Of a stretch of 5,616 nucleotides of DNA, positions 1-5,616 are shown piece by piece. The notes below the pieces were generated by a model. It did no database searches. It was not told where the DNA came from and worked only from the letters and a program-made list of their open reading frames with translations. Position 1 is the first letter of the stretch. Each line of letters begins with the position of its first letter. Both the position numbers and the translations under genes were made by a program. Source of the stretch: Clostridiales bacterium (lineage in GTDB: Bacteria; Bacillota; Clostridia; Lachnospirales; JAITVM01); contig JAITVM010000011.1 in NCBI GenBank assembly GCA_031285815.1, forward strand, positions 1 to 5,616. The letters run 5' to 3'.

Positions 1-448
1 GAGGGCAGTTGTGCAAAGGGTTTTAGAGGCAAAGGTTGACGTCGGCGGCAAAGAAGTTGCCCGGGCGGGTAAAGGGCTAATGGCCCTAGCCGCGTTTAGT
101 TCAACTGATGATAGTTCATCTATAAAATTTATAATTGATAAGATTATTAATTTGCGGGTTTTTGAAGATACGGAAGGCAAGCTTAATTTGTCTTTAAATG
201 ATATTGATGGGTCTTTGCTGATTGTCCCGAACTTCACGGTATACGGCGATGCCCGTAAAGGCAGGCGGCCAAGTTTTATTATGAGTGCTAAGCCTGATGA
301 GGCAAGGGGGCTGTTTGAAGAAACAATGGCCATCGCAAAAAATGCATTTGAAAAAACCCAGTTTGGGGTTTTTCAGGCGGACATGAAAGTTTATTTGATA
401 AACGACGGGCCGGTTACAATCCTTTTAGATAGCGATAAAATTATATAG
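1..448 (+). CDS. dtd: D-aminoacyl-tRNA deacylase Dtd (5' end cut by window edge)
   Basis: Dtd hydrolyses the ester bond of D-aminoacyl-tRNAs, and of glycine misattached to tRNA-Ala, as a cytoplasmic homodimer. The reading frame is open from base 2 (codons R-A-V-V-Q-R-V). This matches the conserved family N-terminus MRAVVQRV, so base 1 is most likely the G of an ATG lying two bases outside the window. The GTG at 11 is then internal Val5 and not the start. With that Met the protein has 149 residues, normal for the family (about 145-150). Visible motifs are NLRVF (51-55), YGDARKGRRPSF (82-93), QADM (126-129) and the second active-site motif N135-D-G-P-V-T140, which carries the cross-subunit Gly-Pro. 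The first active-site motif, normally SQFTL, reads PNFTV (77-81), an unusual change. The stop is TAG at 446, and the next gene starts 16 bp downstream. Identity is certain from overall similarity; the effect of the Pro-Asn change is unknown. Confidence 0.96.
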   Translation, partial: RAVVQRVLEAKVDVGGKEVARAGKGLMALAAFSSTDDSSSIKFIIDKIINLRVFEDTEGKLNLSLNDIDGSLLIVPNFTVYGDARKGRRPSFIMSAKPDEARGLFEETMAIAKNAFEKTQFGVFQADMKVYLINDGPVTILLDSDKII

Positions 449-452
449 GCTT

Positions 453-460
453 GAGAGGTG
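453..460 (+). promoter_or_regulatory. Shine-Dalgarno site of the MBL hydrolase gene
   Basis: GAGAGGTG lies in the 16-bp gap after dtd. GAGGTG (455-460) pairs perfectly with the 16S rRNA 3' end and sits at normal distance from the ATG at 465, which supports that start. Confidence 0.8.
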
Positions 461-464
461 TATT

Positions 465-1094
465 ATGATAGTAAAACGCTTGGTTTTGGGCGCAATTGCC
501 GCCAATTGTTATGTTTGCTATAATGAGGGGGGCAATAGCTGCGTATTGGTTGACCCAGGTGGGGACCCAGCTAAAATTGCCGGTTTTTTAAACAAGAATG
601 CTTTGGCTTTAGAGGCTGTGCTTTTAACCCATGGGCATTTTGACCATATTGCGGCAATACCGGAACTAAAAAGCCATTTTAAATTTAATTTTAAAATTTA
701 TGCCCATGAAAAAGAGGAAACCGTTTTATCCGACGGGGGAATTAATTTATCATCAATGGTTTTTGGCGAAGAAATATCTTTGAAGGCAGATGTATTGTTA
801 AAAGACAGTGATGTTTTTTCTGTAGCTGGGCTGGAATTTAAAATTATAAACACACCGGGGCATACAGCCGGTTCCTCATGTTTTATAAATTTTGGGGATG
901 AAATCGTTTTTACCGGCGACACACTTTTCCGGAATGGTATTGGCCGCACCGATTTGCCATCATCAGAGCCTTCCAAAATAAAATTGTCTATTAAGAATAA
1001 ACTATTTACTTTAGGCGATAATTTTATAGTTTACCCAGGGCATGATGAGCAGACGACAATTGGCTATGAAAAGGCCCATAACCGCTTAGTATAA
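465..1094 (+). CDS. MBL-fold metallo-hydrolase, glyoxalase II-like (YcbL type)
   Basis: This is a cytoplasmic zinc hydrolase of the metallo-beta-lactamase superfamily, 209 residues, with no signal peptide or membrane segment. The complete two-metal ligand set is visible: T-H56-G-H58-F-D60-H61, then H133 in TPGHTAGS, D152 in FTGDTLF, and H193 in YPGHDEQTTIG. The GIGRTDLP stretch (158-165) and the PGH..TTIG..K.HN ending are typical of the glyoxalase-II/YcbL branch. Classical hydroxyacylglutathione hydrolase (about 250-260 residues) has an extra C-terminal helical domain that binds glutathione. Here the protein stops right after the last metal motif, so that domain is absent. Clostridia generally lack glutathione, so a different thioester or ester substrate is likely, but it cannot be named from sequence. 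The gene lies 16 bp after dtd and 17 bp before hemZ, in the conserved clostridial order. Fold and metal site are sure; the substrate is unknown. Confidence 0.93.
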   Translation: MIVKRLVLGAIAANCYVCYNEGGNSCVLVDPGGDPAKIAGFLNKNALALEAVLLTHGHFDHIAAIPELKSHFKFNFKIYAHEKEETVLSDGGINLSSMVFGEEISLKADVLLKDSDVFSVAGLEFKIINTPGHTAGSSCFINFGDEIVFTGDTLFRNGIGRTDLPSSEPSKIKLSIKNKLFTLGDNFIVYPGHDEQTTIGYEKAHNRLV

Positions 1095-1102
1095 ATAAAA
1101 AT

Positions 1103-1109
1103 GGAGGAG
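1103..1109 (+). promoter_or_regulatory. Shine-Dalgarno site of hemZ, tightly spaced
   Basis: GGAGGAG precedes the hemZ ATG at 1112. The GGAGG core (1103-1107) ends only 4 nt before that ATG, which is short. A second, out-of-frame ATG at 1116 has the more usual 8-nt spacing but runs into TAA after three codons (ATG TTT TTT TAA). The hemZ frame starting at 1112 is the one whose N-terminus matches the family, so 1112 is kept as the start. Confidence 0.75.
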
Positions 1110-1111
1110 CC

Positions 1112-2530
1112 ATGGATGTTTTTTTAAAGGGCCATAGTTTTTTGTATGAAGCCCAAACTACGGCCCAAATCTTTTTCCCAAATGAGCCGTTTAACCAATT
1201 AAACCAAATATCTAGTAATTGCATAACATGTGTATTAGAAAGCAATGAAATTATTTCTGAATTTATAGAAGGCGGCAGGGCTGTTAGCAGTTACAAAATA
1301 ATAAATGATGGCGATACGGGCCATAACATAAAATTATGCCTTTATGGGCTGCTGTCAAAGCTTACGGGTGTTAGCTCCCCGTGGGGGGTTTTAACTGGCG
1401 TCAGGCCTGCTAAACTAGCGGGGCAGTTATTAAATAGTGGGTATTCGGAAGAAGGCGCTATTTCATTATTGCAAAGCAAGTACCTTGTGGGCCCCGAAAA
1501 AGCCAGGCTTTGTGTTAACGTTTACAAACAGGGTTCCCAAATCGTTAACAACAATGATGGGAATAGCTATAGTTTATATATAGGCATACCTTTCTGCCCA
1601 AGCAGATGTGTTTACTGTTCTTTTACATCCTATCCTATAGAAAAATATCAGCATATAATATATAATTACATAGGTGCATTAGAAAAAGAAATGGCTACCG
1701 TGAATAATTATTTCAAACCCAAAAGGCTTGAAAATATTTATATTGGCGGTGGGACGCCAACCTCGCTAAGCCATTTGGGGCTTGATAGTTTATTATCGCT
1801 TATTGAAAAATATTTTGATTTAAGCGGGGTAAAAGAGTTTACGGTTGAGGCGGGTAGGCCAGATACAATAAACCAAAAGAAGCTGGAAATTTTAAAAAAA
1901 TATAATGTAACCCGTATTTCAATTAACCCACAGACGATGAACGATAAAACTTTAGAAAAAATAGGCCGTGCGCATACTGTCAATGATTTTTTGCAAAGCT
2001 TTGGACTTGCCAGGCGAATGGGCTTTGATAATATTAATGTTGATTTGATAATCGGCCTGCCTGGAGAAAACCTTAGCGATATATTGCACACGGCTGGCGA
2101 AATTTCAAAATTAGCCCCAGAAAGCATAACGGCACATACCTTAGCTATAAAGCGCGCTTCCAAGCTAAAGGAAGGGCTGTTTAACTATGGCGGCCTAAAT
2201 ATAGATGAAGGGATGATTGGCGCCATACGGGGATGCGCGTTAAGCCTTGGGATGGTGCCTTATTATTTGTATAGGCAGAAAAATATGATGGGCAACTTCG
2301 AAAATGTTGGTTACGCAAGGCCCGGCTTAGAATGTGCATATAATGTTCAGATTATGGAAGAGAAGCAGCATATAATTGCTTTAGGGGCAGGGGCAGTTTC
2401 CAAATTGGTTGATTTAGAAACGGATAGGGTTGAGCGGGTATTTAATGTTAAAAGTATTGAGGATTATTTAAGCCGTATTGATGAAATGGCTATGCGGAAG
2501 GACAAAATGTTTAAGGAGTGGTTTTCATGA
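1112..2530 (+). CDS. hemZ: HemZ, radical SAM coproporphyrinogen III dehydrogenase-family protein
   Basis: This is a 472-residue radical S-adenosylmethionine protein of the HemZ branch of the HemN/HemW superfamily. It is annotated as oxygen-independent oxidative decarboxylation of coproporphyrinogen III to protoporphyrinogen IX in heme synthesis. The N-terminal part (1-150) contains the family signature SPWGVLTGVRPAKL (89-102). The radical SAM core carries the 4Fe-4S motif C162-x3-C166-x2-C169, followed by IGGGTPT (211-217), VEAGRPDT (245-252), RISINPQTMND (268-278) and GLPGE (315-319). The C-terminal part has the HemZ-specific PYYLYRQKNMMGNFENVGYA (383-402) and ALGAGAVSK. B. subtilis HemZ is somewhat longer, about 500 residues. 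The start at 1112 gives MDVFLKGH, which fits the family. The stop overlaps the hisS ATG in ATGA. Family membership is secure. The reaction is inferred, because HemN-like proteins include the heme chaperone HemW and no other heme gene is in view. Confidence 0.92.
   Translation: MDVFLKGHSFLYEAQTTAQIFFPNEPFNQLNQISSNCITCVLESNEIISEFIEGGRAVSSYKIINDGDTGHNIKLCLYGLLSKLTGVSSPWGVLTGVRPAKLAGQLLNSGYSEEGAISLLQSKYLVGPEKARLCVNVYKQGSQIVNNNDGNSYSLYIGIPFCPSRCVYCSFTSYPIEKYQHIIYNYIGALEKEMATVNNYFKPKRLENIYIGGGTPTSLSHLGLDSLLSLIEKYFDLSGVKEFTVEAGRPDTINQKKLEILKKYNVTRISINPQTMNDKTLEKIGRAHTVNDFLQSFGLARRMGFDNINVDLIIGLPGENLSDILHTAGEISKLAPESITAHTLAIKRASKLKEGLFNYGGLNIDEGMIGAIRGCALSLGMVPYYLYRQKNMMGNFENVGYARPGLECAYNVQIMEEKQHIIALGAGAVSKLVDLETDRVERVFNVKSIEDYLSRIDEMAMRKDKMFKEWFS
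2513..2518 (+). promoter_or_regulatory. Shine-Dalgarno site of hisS, inside the hemZ 3' end
   Basis: AAGGAG lies 8 nt before the ATG at 2527 and decides the hisS start. The upstream in-frame GTG at 2518 overlaps the site itself and cannot be the start used with it. The site is within hemZ codons, so hisS initiation is probably coupled to termination of hemZ. Confidence 0.85.
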
Positions 2531-3783
2531 ATATAATCGCCCCAAAGGGGACAAAGGATATTCTAGGCGATGAAGTATATACTTGGCAAAAAATCGAAGA
2601 AGGGGTGGCGCGTGTTTGTAAATTATTTAGCATAGAGGAAATACGTACGCCTATATTCGAGCATACAGAACTTTTTAGCCGCGGCGTGGGTGAGGCTACA
2701 GATGTTGTACAGAAAGAAATGTATACCTTTGTGACTAAAGGCGAGAAATCCTTAACCCTAAAACCAGAAGGTACTGCAGGCGTTGTGCGGGCTTACCTTG
2801 AACATGGCCTTTATGTAAATAAACAGCCCTCTAAATTTTATTATGTTGCGCCTAACTTTAGGTATGAGCAGCCACAATCGGGGAGGTACAGGCAATTCCA
2901 CCAATTTGGTGTTGAATATTTTGGCTCGGCATCGCCGGCATGTGATGCCGAAGTTATTTCTGTTGCGGATATGCTTATCAAAAATTTAGGCATTAAAAAT
3001 ACTACGTTATATTTAAATACATTAGGCGGCAGCGGGTGCCGGAAAAAATATAACGAAGCCCTGGTAGGTTATTTAAGGCAGTCTTATGATAGGCTTTGCC
3101 CTACCTGTAAAAGCCGGTTTGAAAAAAACCCACTTAGGGTTTTAGACTGCAAGGAAGGCGCCTGCCAGCCTATAATCGATAAAGCGCCTTCTACTTTAGA
3201 TACTTTGGGGCCGGAATGCCGGAACCATTTTGAGCAGCTACAAGAAATATTGACAGCAATGGGCATTGAGTTTAAAATAAATACGAAAATCGTAAGGGGC
3301 CTTGATTATTATACAAGGACTGTGTTCGAATTTGTTACAGATAATATCCATGGGTCTATTGGCGGCGGCGGCCGGTATGATGGCTTGGTTAGTTTGTTGG
3401 GCGGCGCACAAACCCCGGCGGCAGGTTTTGCTATGGGCATCGAGAGGCTTTGCCTTGCCCTTTTGTCACAAAACATAAATATTGCCGAAAAGCCTAAATG
3501 CGACATTTATATTGGCGCAATTGGGGGCAAAGGTTTTTTAGAGTCGCAGAAGCTGGTGCACGGTTTACGCCAAAAAGGCCTTACCGCTGAATCGGATATT
3601 ATTAGCCGTAGCGTTAAGGCACAAATGAAATACGCTGATAAGCTTGGCGCAAAATATTCGGTTATAATTGGCGATGATGAAATTGTTTCAGGTAAAGTGA
3701 AAATTAAAAATATGTCCACAAGTGAAACAGGGGAAATTGATATAAATGAAATATTCGGTTTTATTAAATCTAAAGATGTATAA
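2527..3783 (+). CDS. hisS: Histidyl-tRNA synthetase (HisRS)
   Basis: HisRS attaches histidine to tRNA-His using ATP; it is a class II synthetase acting as a cytoplasmic homodimer. The ATG at 2527 gives MNIIAPKGTKD, the family N-terminus, and 418 residues, a normal length. An in-frame GTG at 2518 would add three residues but overlaps the Shine-Dalgarno site. Visible signatures are LKPEGTAGVVRA (78-89), motif 2 FRYEQPQSGRYRQFHQFGVE (111-130), the HisA motif RGLDYYTRTVFEF (257-269, Arg257 being the catalytic arginine of the family), GGGGRYDGL (279-287) and motif 3 AAGFAMGIERL (298-308). The C-terminal anticodon-binding domain (about 325-418) includes RSVKAQMKYADKLGAKY. The insertion domain holds four cysteines (191, 194, 208, 213) in a CxxC...CxxxxC arrangement that could bind metal. 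The start codon overlaps the hemZ stop (ATGA), and aspS follows after 12 bp, the common Firmicutes hisS-aspS pair. Confidence 0.98.
   Translation: MNIIAPKGTKDILGDEVYTWQKIEEGVARVCKLFSIEEIRTPIFEHTELFSRGVGEATDVVQKEMYTFVTKGEKSLTLKPEGTAGVVRAYLEHGLYVNKQPSKFYYVAPNFRYEQPQSGRYRQFHQFGVEYFGSASPACDAEVISVADMLIKNLGIKNTTLYLNTLGGSGCRKKYNEALVGYLRQSYDRLCPTCKSRFEKNPLRVLDCKEGACQPIIDKAPSTLDTLGPECRNHFEQLQEILTAMGIEFKINTKIVRGLDYYTRTVFEFVTDNIHGSIGGGGRYDGLVSLLGGAQTPAAGFAMGIERLCLALLSQNINIAEKPKCDIYIGAIGGKGFLESQKLVHGLRQKGLTAESDIISRSVKAQMKYADKLGAKYSVIIGDDEIVSGKVKIKNMSTSETGEIDINEIFGFIKSKDV
3250..3278 (+). promoter_or_regulatory. Possible sigma-A-like promoter inside hisS
   Basis: TTGACA (3250-3255), a 17-bp spacer and TAAAAT (3273-3278) match the vegetative consensus at 11 of 12 bases with ideal spacing. 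It points toward aspS, whose start lies about 520 bp downstream. It lies within conserved hisS codons (I-L-T-A-M-G-I-E-F-K-I) and lacks an extended -10 TG. A near match (TTGACC-N16-TAAAAT, 550-577) also occurs in the MBL gene, so chance occurrence in AT-rich coding DNA is plausible. Confidence 0.2.
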
Positions 3784-3784
3784 A

Positions 3785-3790
3785 AGGGGA
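3785..3790 (+). promoter_or_regulatory. Shine-Dalgarno site of aspS
   Basis: AGGGGA in the 12-bp gap after hisS ends 5 nt before the ATG at 3796. It supports that start over the in-frame ATG at 3808, which would be 17 nt away. Confidence 0.65.
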
Positions 3791-3795
3791 TTTTT

Positions 3796-5592
3796 ATGGG
3801 CGAATCTATGCAAGGCTTAAAAAGGACACATTATTGTGCCGAAGTGAATGAAAACAATATTGGGCAAGAGGTAGTGGTTATGGGCTGGGTAAGCCATAAC
3901 AGAAATTTTGGGCCATTTTTATTTGTAACAATCCGCGATAGGACAGGCATTGTCCAAACATATTTTAACCAAGAGGAAAACAAGCTATTATTTGATAAAG
4001 CATCTTCAACCCGCGGCGAATTTGTGGTTGCAGTGCGTGGGGAAGTAATTGCGCGTACCGAAAAAAATATTAACCCAAATTTAAAAACCGGGAAAATTGA
4101 AATAAGGGCAGAGGAACTAAGGATTTTATCAGAATCTGAGGTGCCGCCGTTTACACCTTCCGATACAGGGGTTAAGGATGACCTTAGGCTAAAGTATAGA
4201 TATATTGACTTAAGGCGCCCAGAGTTACAGAAAAATTTATTTTTAAGGCATAAGGCGGCACAGGTAGTACGTAAATTTTTTGACAGCGAAGGCTATATTG
4301 AAGTAGAGACACCTGTATTGGCGAAGAGTACGCCAGAAGGCGCTAGGGATTATTTAGTGCCCAGCAGGGTACACCCAGGCACTTTTTATGCCCTGCCGCA
4401 ATCCCCACAAAGCTTTAAGCAGCTGTTGATGGTATCAGGGTTTGACCGGTATTTTCAAATTACGAAATGTTTTAGGGACGAAGACCTTAGGGCAGATAGG
4501 CAGCCCGAATTTACACAGATAGATACTGAATTGGCATTTGTGGGCCAGGAAGATATTTTTGAAATAAACGAAAGGCTTTGTAAGGCAGTATTTAAAGAAA
4601 CCCTTGATATTGATTTAGAGCTGCCGTTTCAGCGTATGCCGTATGATGAAGCCATGGAGCGGTTTGGCGTAGATAAGCCCGACCTCCGTTTTGCTATGGA
4701 GCTTGTTAATATTACAGATTTAGTTAAAGGCTCTACATTTGGAGTTTTTGAAAACGCAATTAATGCCGGTGGGTCCGTAAGGGGTATTTGTGCCCAAGGT
4801 GCGGCGGCTATGTCACGCAAGCAGATAGATTCCCTTGTTGAATTTGTTAAGGGGTACCGCGCTAAAGGCCTTGCTTGGATAAATGTTTTAGAAAACGAAA
4901 ATAAAACTTCGCTGTCTAAATTTTTTGATGCAAGCGCAATTCAAAATATTGTTAATGCGTTTGGTGCAAAAGCTGGCGACTTAATATTAATTTGTGCGGA
5001 TAAAACAGAGGTTGTTTTTGATGCCCTGGGCAATTTGAGGAATGAAGTGGCTAAACGCCTTAATTTGTATAACCCTAACGATTTTAAATTTATTTGGGTA
5101 ACAGAATTCCCGCTTTTTGAATGGTCGGAAGAAGATAATAGGCTTTATGCTAAACACCACCCATTCACTTCGCCTTTTGATGAAGATGTTGAATTAATGG
5201 ATACGGACCCAATGAAAGTGCGTGCAAAAGCATATGACCTGGTTTTGAATGGTTATGAAATTGCCGGTGGGTCCATACGTATACACCAGCGCGAAGTTCA
5301 GGAGAAAATGTTTAAAGCGCTTGGGTTTAGTTTAGAAGAGGCACGGGGCCAATTTGGGTTTTTGTTGAATGCATTTAAATATGGCGCCCCTCCACACGGT
5401 GGCATTGCGTATGGTTTTGATAGGCTTGTTATGATTTTGGCGGGCAGTAGTAATATTAGGGATGTAATCGCGTTCCCTAAAGTTAAGGATGCGTCTGACC
5501 CATTAACTGACGCGCCATCAGCTGTTTCCGGAAAACAATTAGAAGAGCTTGGGCTTTCATTGATTCAAAGCCAGGAAAAAGAAGATAATTAG
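3796..5592 (+). CDS. aspS: Aspartyl-tRNA synthetase, bacterial type (AspRS)
   Basis: AspRS charges tRNA-Asp with aspartate; it is a class II synthetase and cytoplasmic homodimer. The 598-residue length is normal for the bacterial form (about 590). Domains in order are an N-terminal OB-fold anticodon-binding domain (about 1-110), a hinge, the catalytic core, an inserted GAD domain (about 285-430) and the rest of the core. Visible signatures are RLKYRYIDLRRPE (131-143), TPEGARDYLVPSRVHPGTFY (179-198), ALPQSPQ (199-205), motif 2 FRDEDLRADRQPEFTQID (226-243), AGGSIRIH (490-497), motif 3 GGIAYGFDRL (535-544) and DVIAFPK (556-562). The start at 3796 gives MGESMQGLKRTHYC, which resembles clostridial AspRS N-termini. 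The anticodon loop region, usually WVxRRRDLG, reads WVSHNRNFG (31-39). The Leu/His position reported to influence Asp versus Asn tRNA discrimination is therefore Phe38. K90, in EKNIN, is kept. The gene lies 12 bp after hisS and ends with TAG. Confidence 0.98.
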   Translation: MGESMQGLKRTHYCAEVNENNIGQEVVVMGWVSHNRNFGPFLFVTIRDRTGIVQTYFNQEENKLLFDKASSTRGEFVVAVRGEVIARTEKNINPNLKTGKIEIRAEELRILSESEVPPFTPSDTGVKDDLRLKYRYIDLRRPELQKNLFLRHKAAQVVRKFFDSEGYIEVETPVLAKSTPEGARDYLVPSRVHPGTFYALPQSPQSFKQLLMVSGFDRYFQITKCFRDEDLRADRQPEFTQIDTELAFVGQEDIFEINERLCKAVFKETLDIDLELPFQRMPYDEAMERFGVDKPDLRFAMELVNITDLVKGSTFGVFENAINAGGSVRGICAQGAAAMSRKQIDSLVEFVKGYRAKGLAWINVLENENKTSLSKFFDASAIQNIVNAFGAKAGDLILICADKTEVVFDALGNLRNEVAKRLNLYNPNDFKFIWVTEFPLFEWSEEDNRLYAKHHPFTSPFDEDVELMDTDPMKVRAKAYDLVLNGYEIAGGSIRIHQREVQEKMFKALGFSLEEARGQFGFLLNAFKYGAPPHGGIAYGFDRLVMILAGSSNIRDVIAFPKVKDASDPLTDAPSAVSGKQLEELGLSLIQSQEKEDN

Positions 5593-5616
5593 TATATTGC
5601 ATGGATGATATTAATA
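5593..5616 (+). other. 24 bp after aspS, nothing assignable
   Basis: The window ends here. There is no hairpin-plus-T-run terminator within the visible bases. ATG codons at 5601 and 5605 have no clear Shine-Dalgarno site before them and too few codons after them to judge, so the operon may or may not continue. Confidence 0.5.

Noticed and set aside
11..13. GTG as the start of dtd
   Set aside because: The frame is open upstream to base 2, and the residues R-A-V before it match the conserved Dtd N-terminus, so GTG is internal Val5.
550..577. TTGACC-N16-TAAAAT promoter-like match in the MBL gene
   Set aside because: It lies in the conserved V-D-P-G-G-D codons, has two mismatches and non-optimal spacing, and has no start site to serve nearby; taken as chance.
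698..976. Minus-strand open frame of 92 codons opposite the MBL gene
   Set aside because: It is a shadow of a gene with all catalytic motifs on the + strand; no ribosome site or family resemblance was seen. The same holds for the other minus-strand frames opposite hemZ (1738-2163), hisS and aspS.
1622..1659. TTTACA and TATAAT in hemZ as a promoter
   Set aside because: The spacer is 26 bp, too long for a sigma-A promoter.
2518..2520. GTG as the start of hisS
   Set aside because: It overlaps the AAGGAG ribosome site that is ideally placed for the ATG at 2527, and MNIIAPKGTKD is the family N-terminus.
5601..5616. Start of another gene after aspS
   Set aside because: Only five codons are visible and there is no clear ribosome site; it cannot be supported.

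Overview
The window is a compact, co-directional, five-gene block on the + strand: dtd (5' end just cut by the window edge), a metallo-beta-lactamase-fold hydrolase, hemZ, hisS and aspS. The genes are separated by 16 bp, 17 bp, a 4-bp ATGA overlap and 12 bp. There is no room for a conventional promoter, T-box leader or terminator between them, so the block is very probably one stretch of a longer operon. No stretch over about 25 bases lacks a gene. I saw no RNA gene, mobile element, CRISPR array or repeat.

The gene order dtd - MBL hydrolase - hemZ - hisS - aspS is the one known from Clostridia and related Firmicutes, where relA/spoT usually lies just upstream of dtd. The moderately AT-rich coding sequence, purine-rich Shine-Dalgarno sites and HemZ (a Firmicutes-type radical SAM protein) all fit an anaerobic clostridial bacterium. 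The genus cannot be told from this window. TAG, TAA and TGA all serve as stops, so the genetic code is standard. One codon trait is unusual for an AT-rich Firmicute: arginine AGG outnumbers AGA about 40 to 3 by hand count.

Functionally, three of the five genes act on tRNA. HisS and AspS charge tRNA-His and tRNA-Asp, and Dtd removes D-amino acids (and misattached glycine) from tRNA. HemZ is a radical SAM enzyme annotated in anaerobic coproporphyrinogen III decarboxylation. The MBL protein is a glyoxalase-II-like hydrolase of unknown substrate. hisS is translationally coupled to hemZ.

This is a conserved housekeeping region, and I do not see a novel system in it. The points worth a second look are small: Pro-Asn in place of the Ser-Gln active-site motif of Dtd, a divergent anticodon-binding loop in AspRS, a four-cysteine cluster in HisRS, a competing out-of-frame ATG at the hemZ start, and the AGG codon skew.
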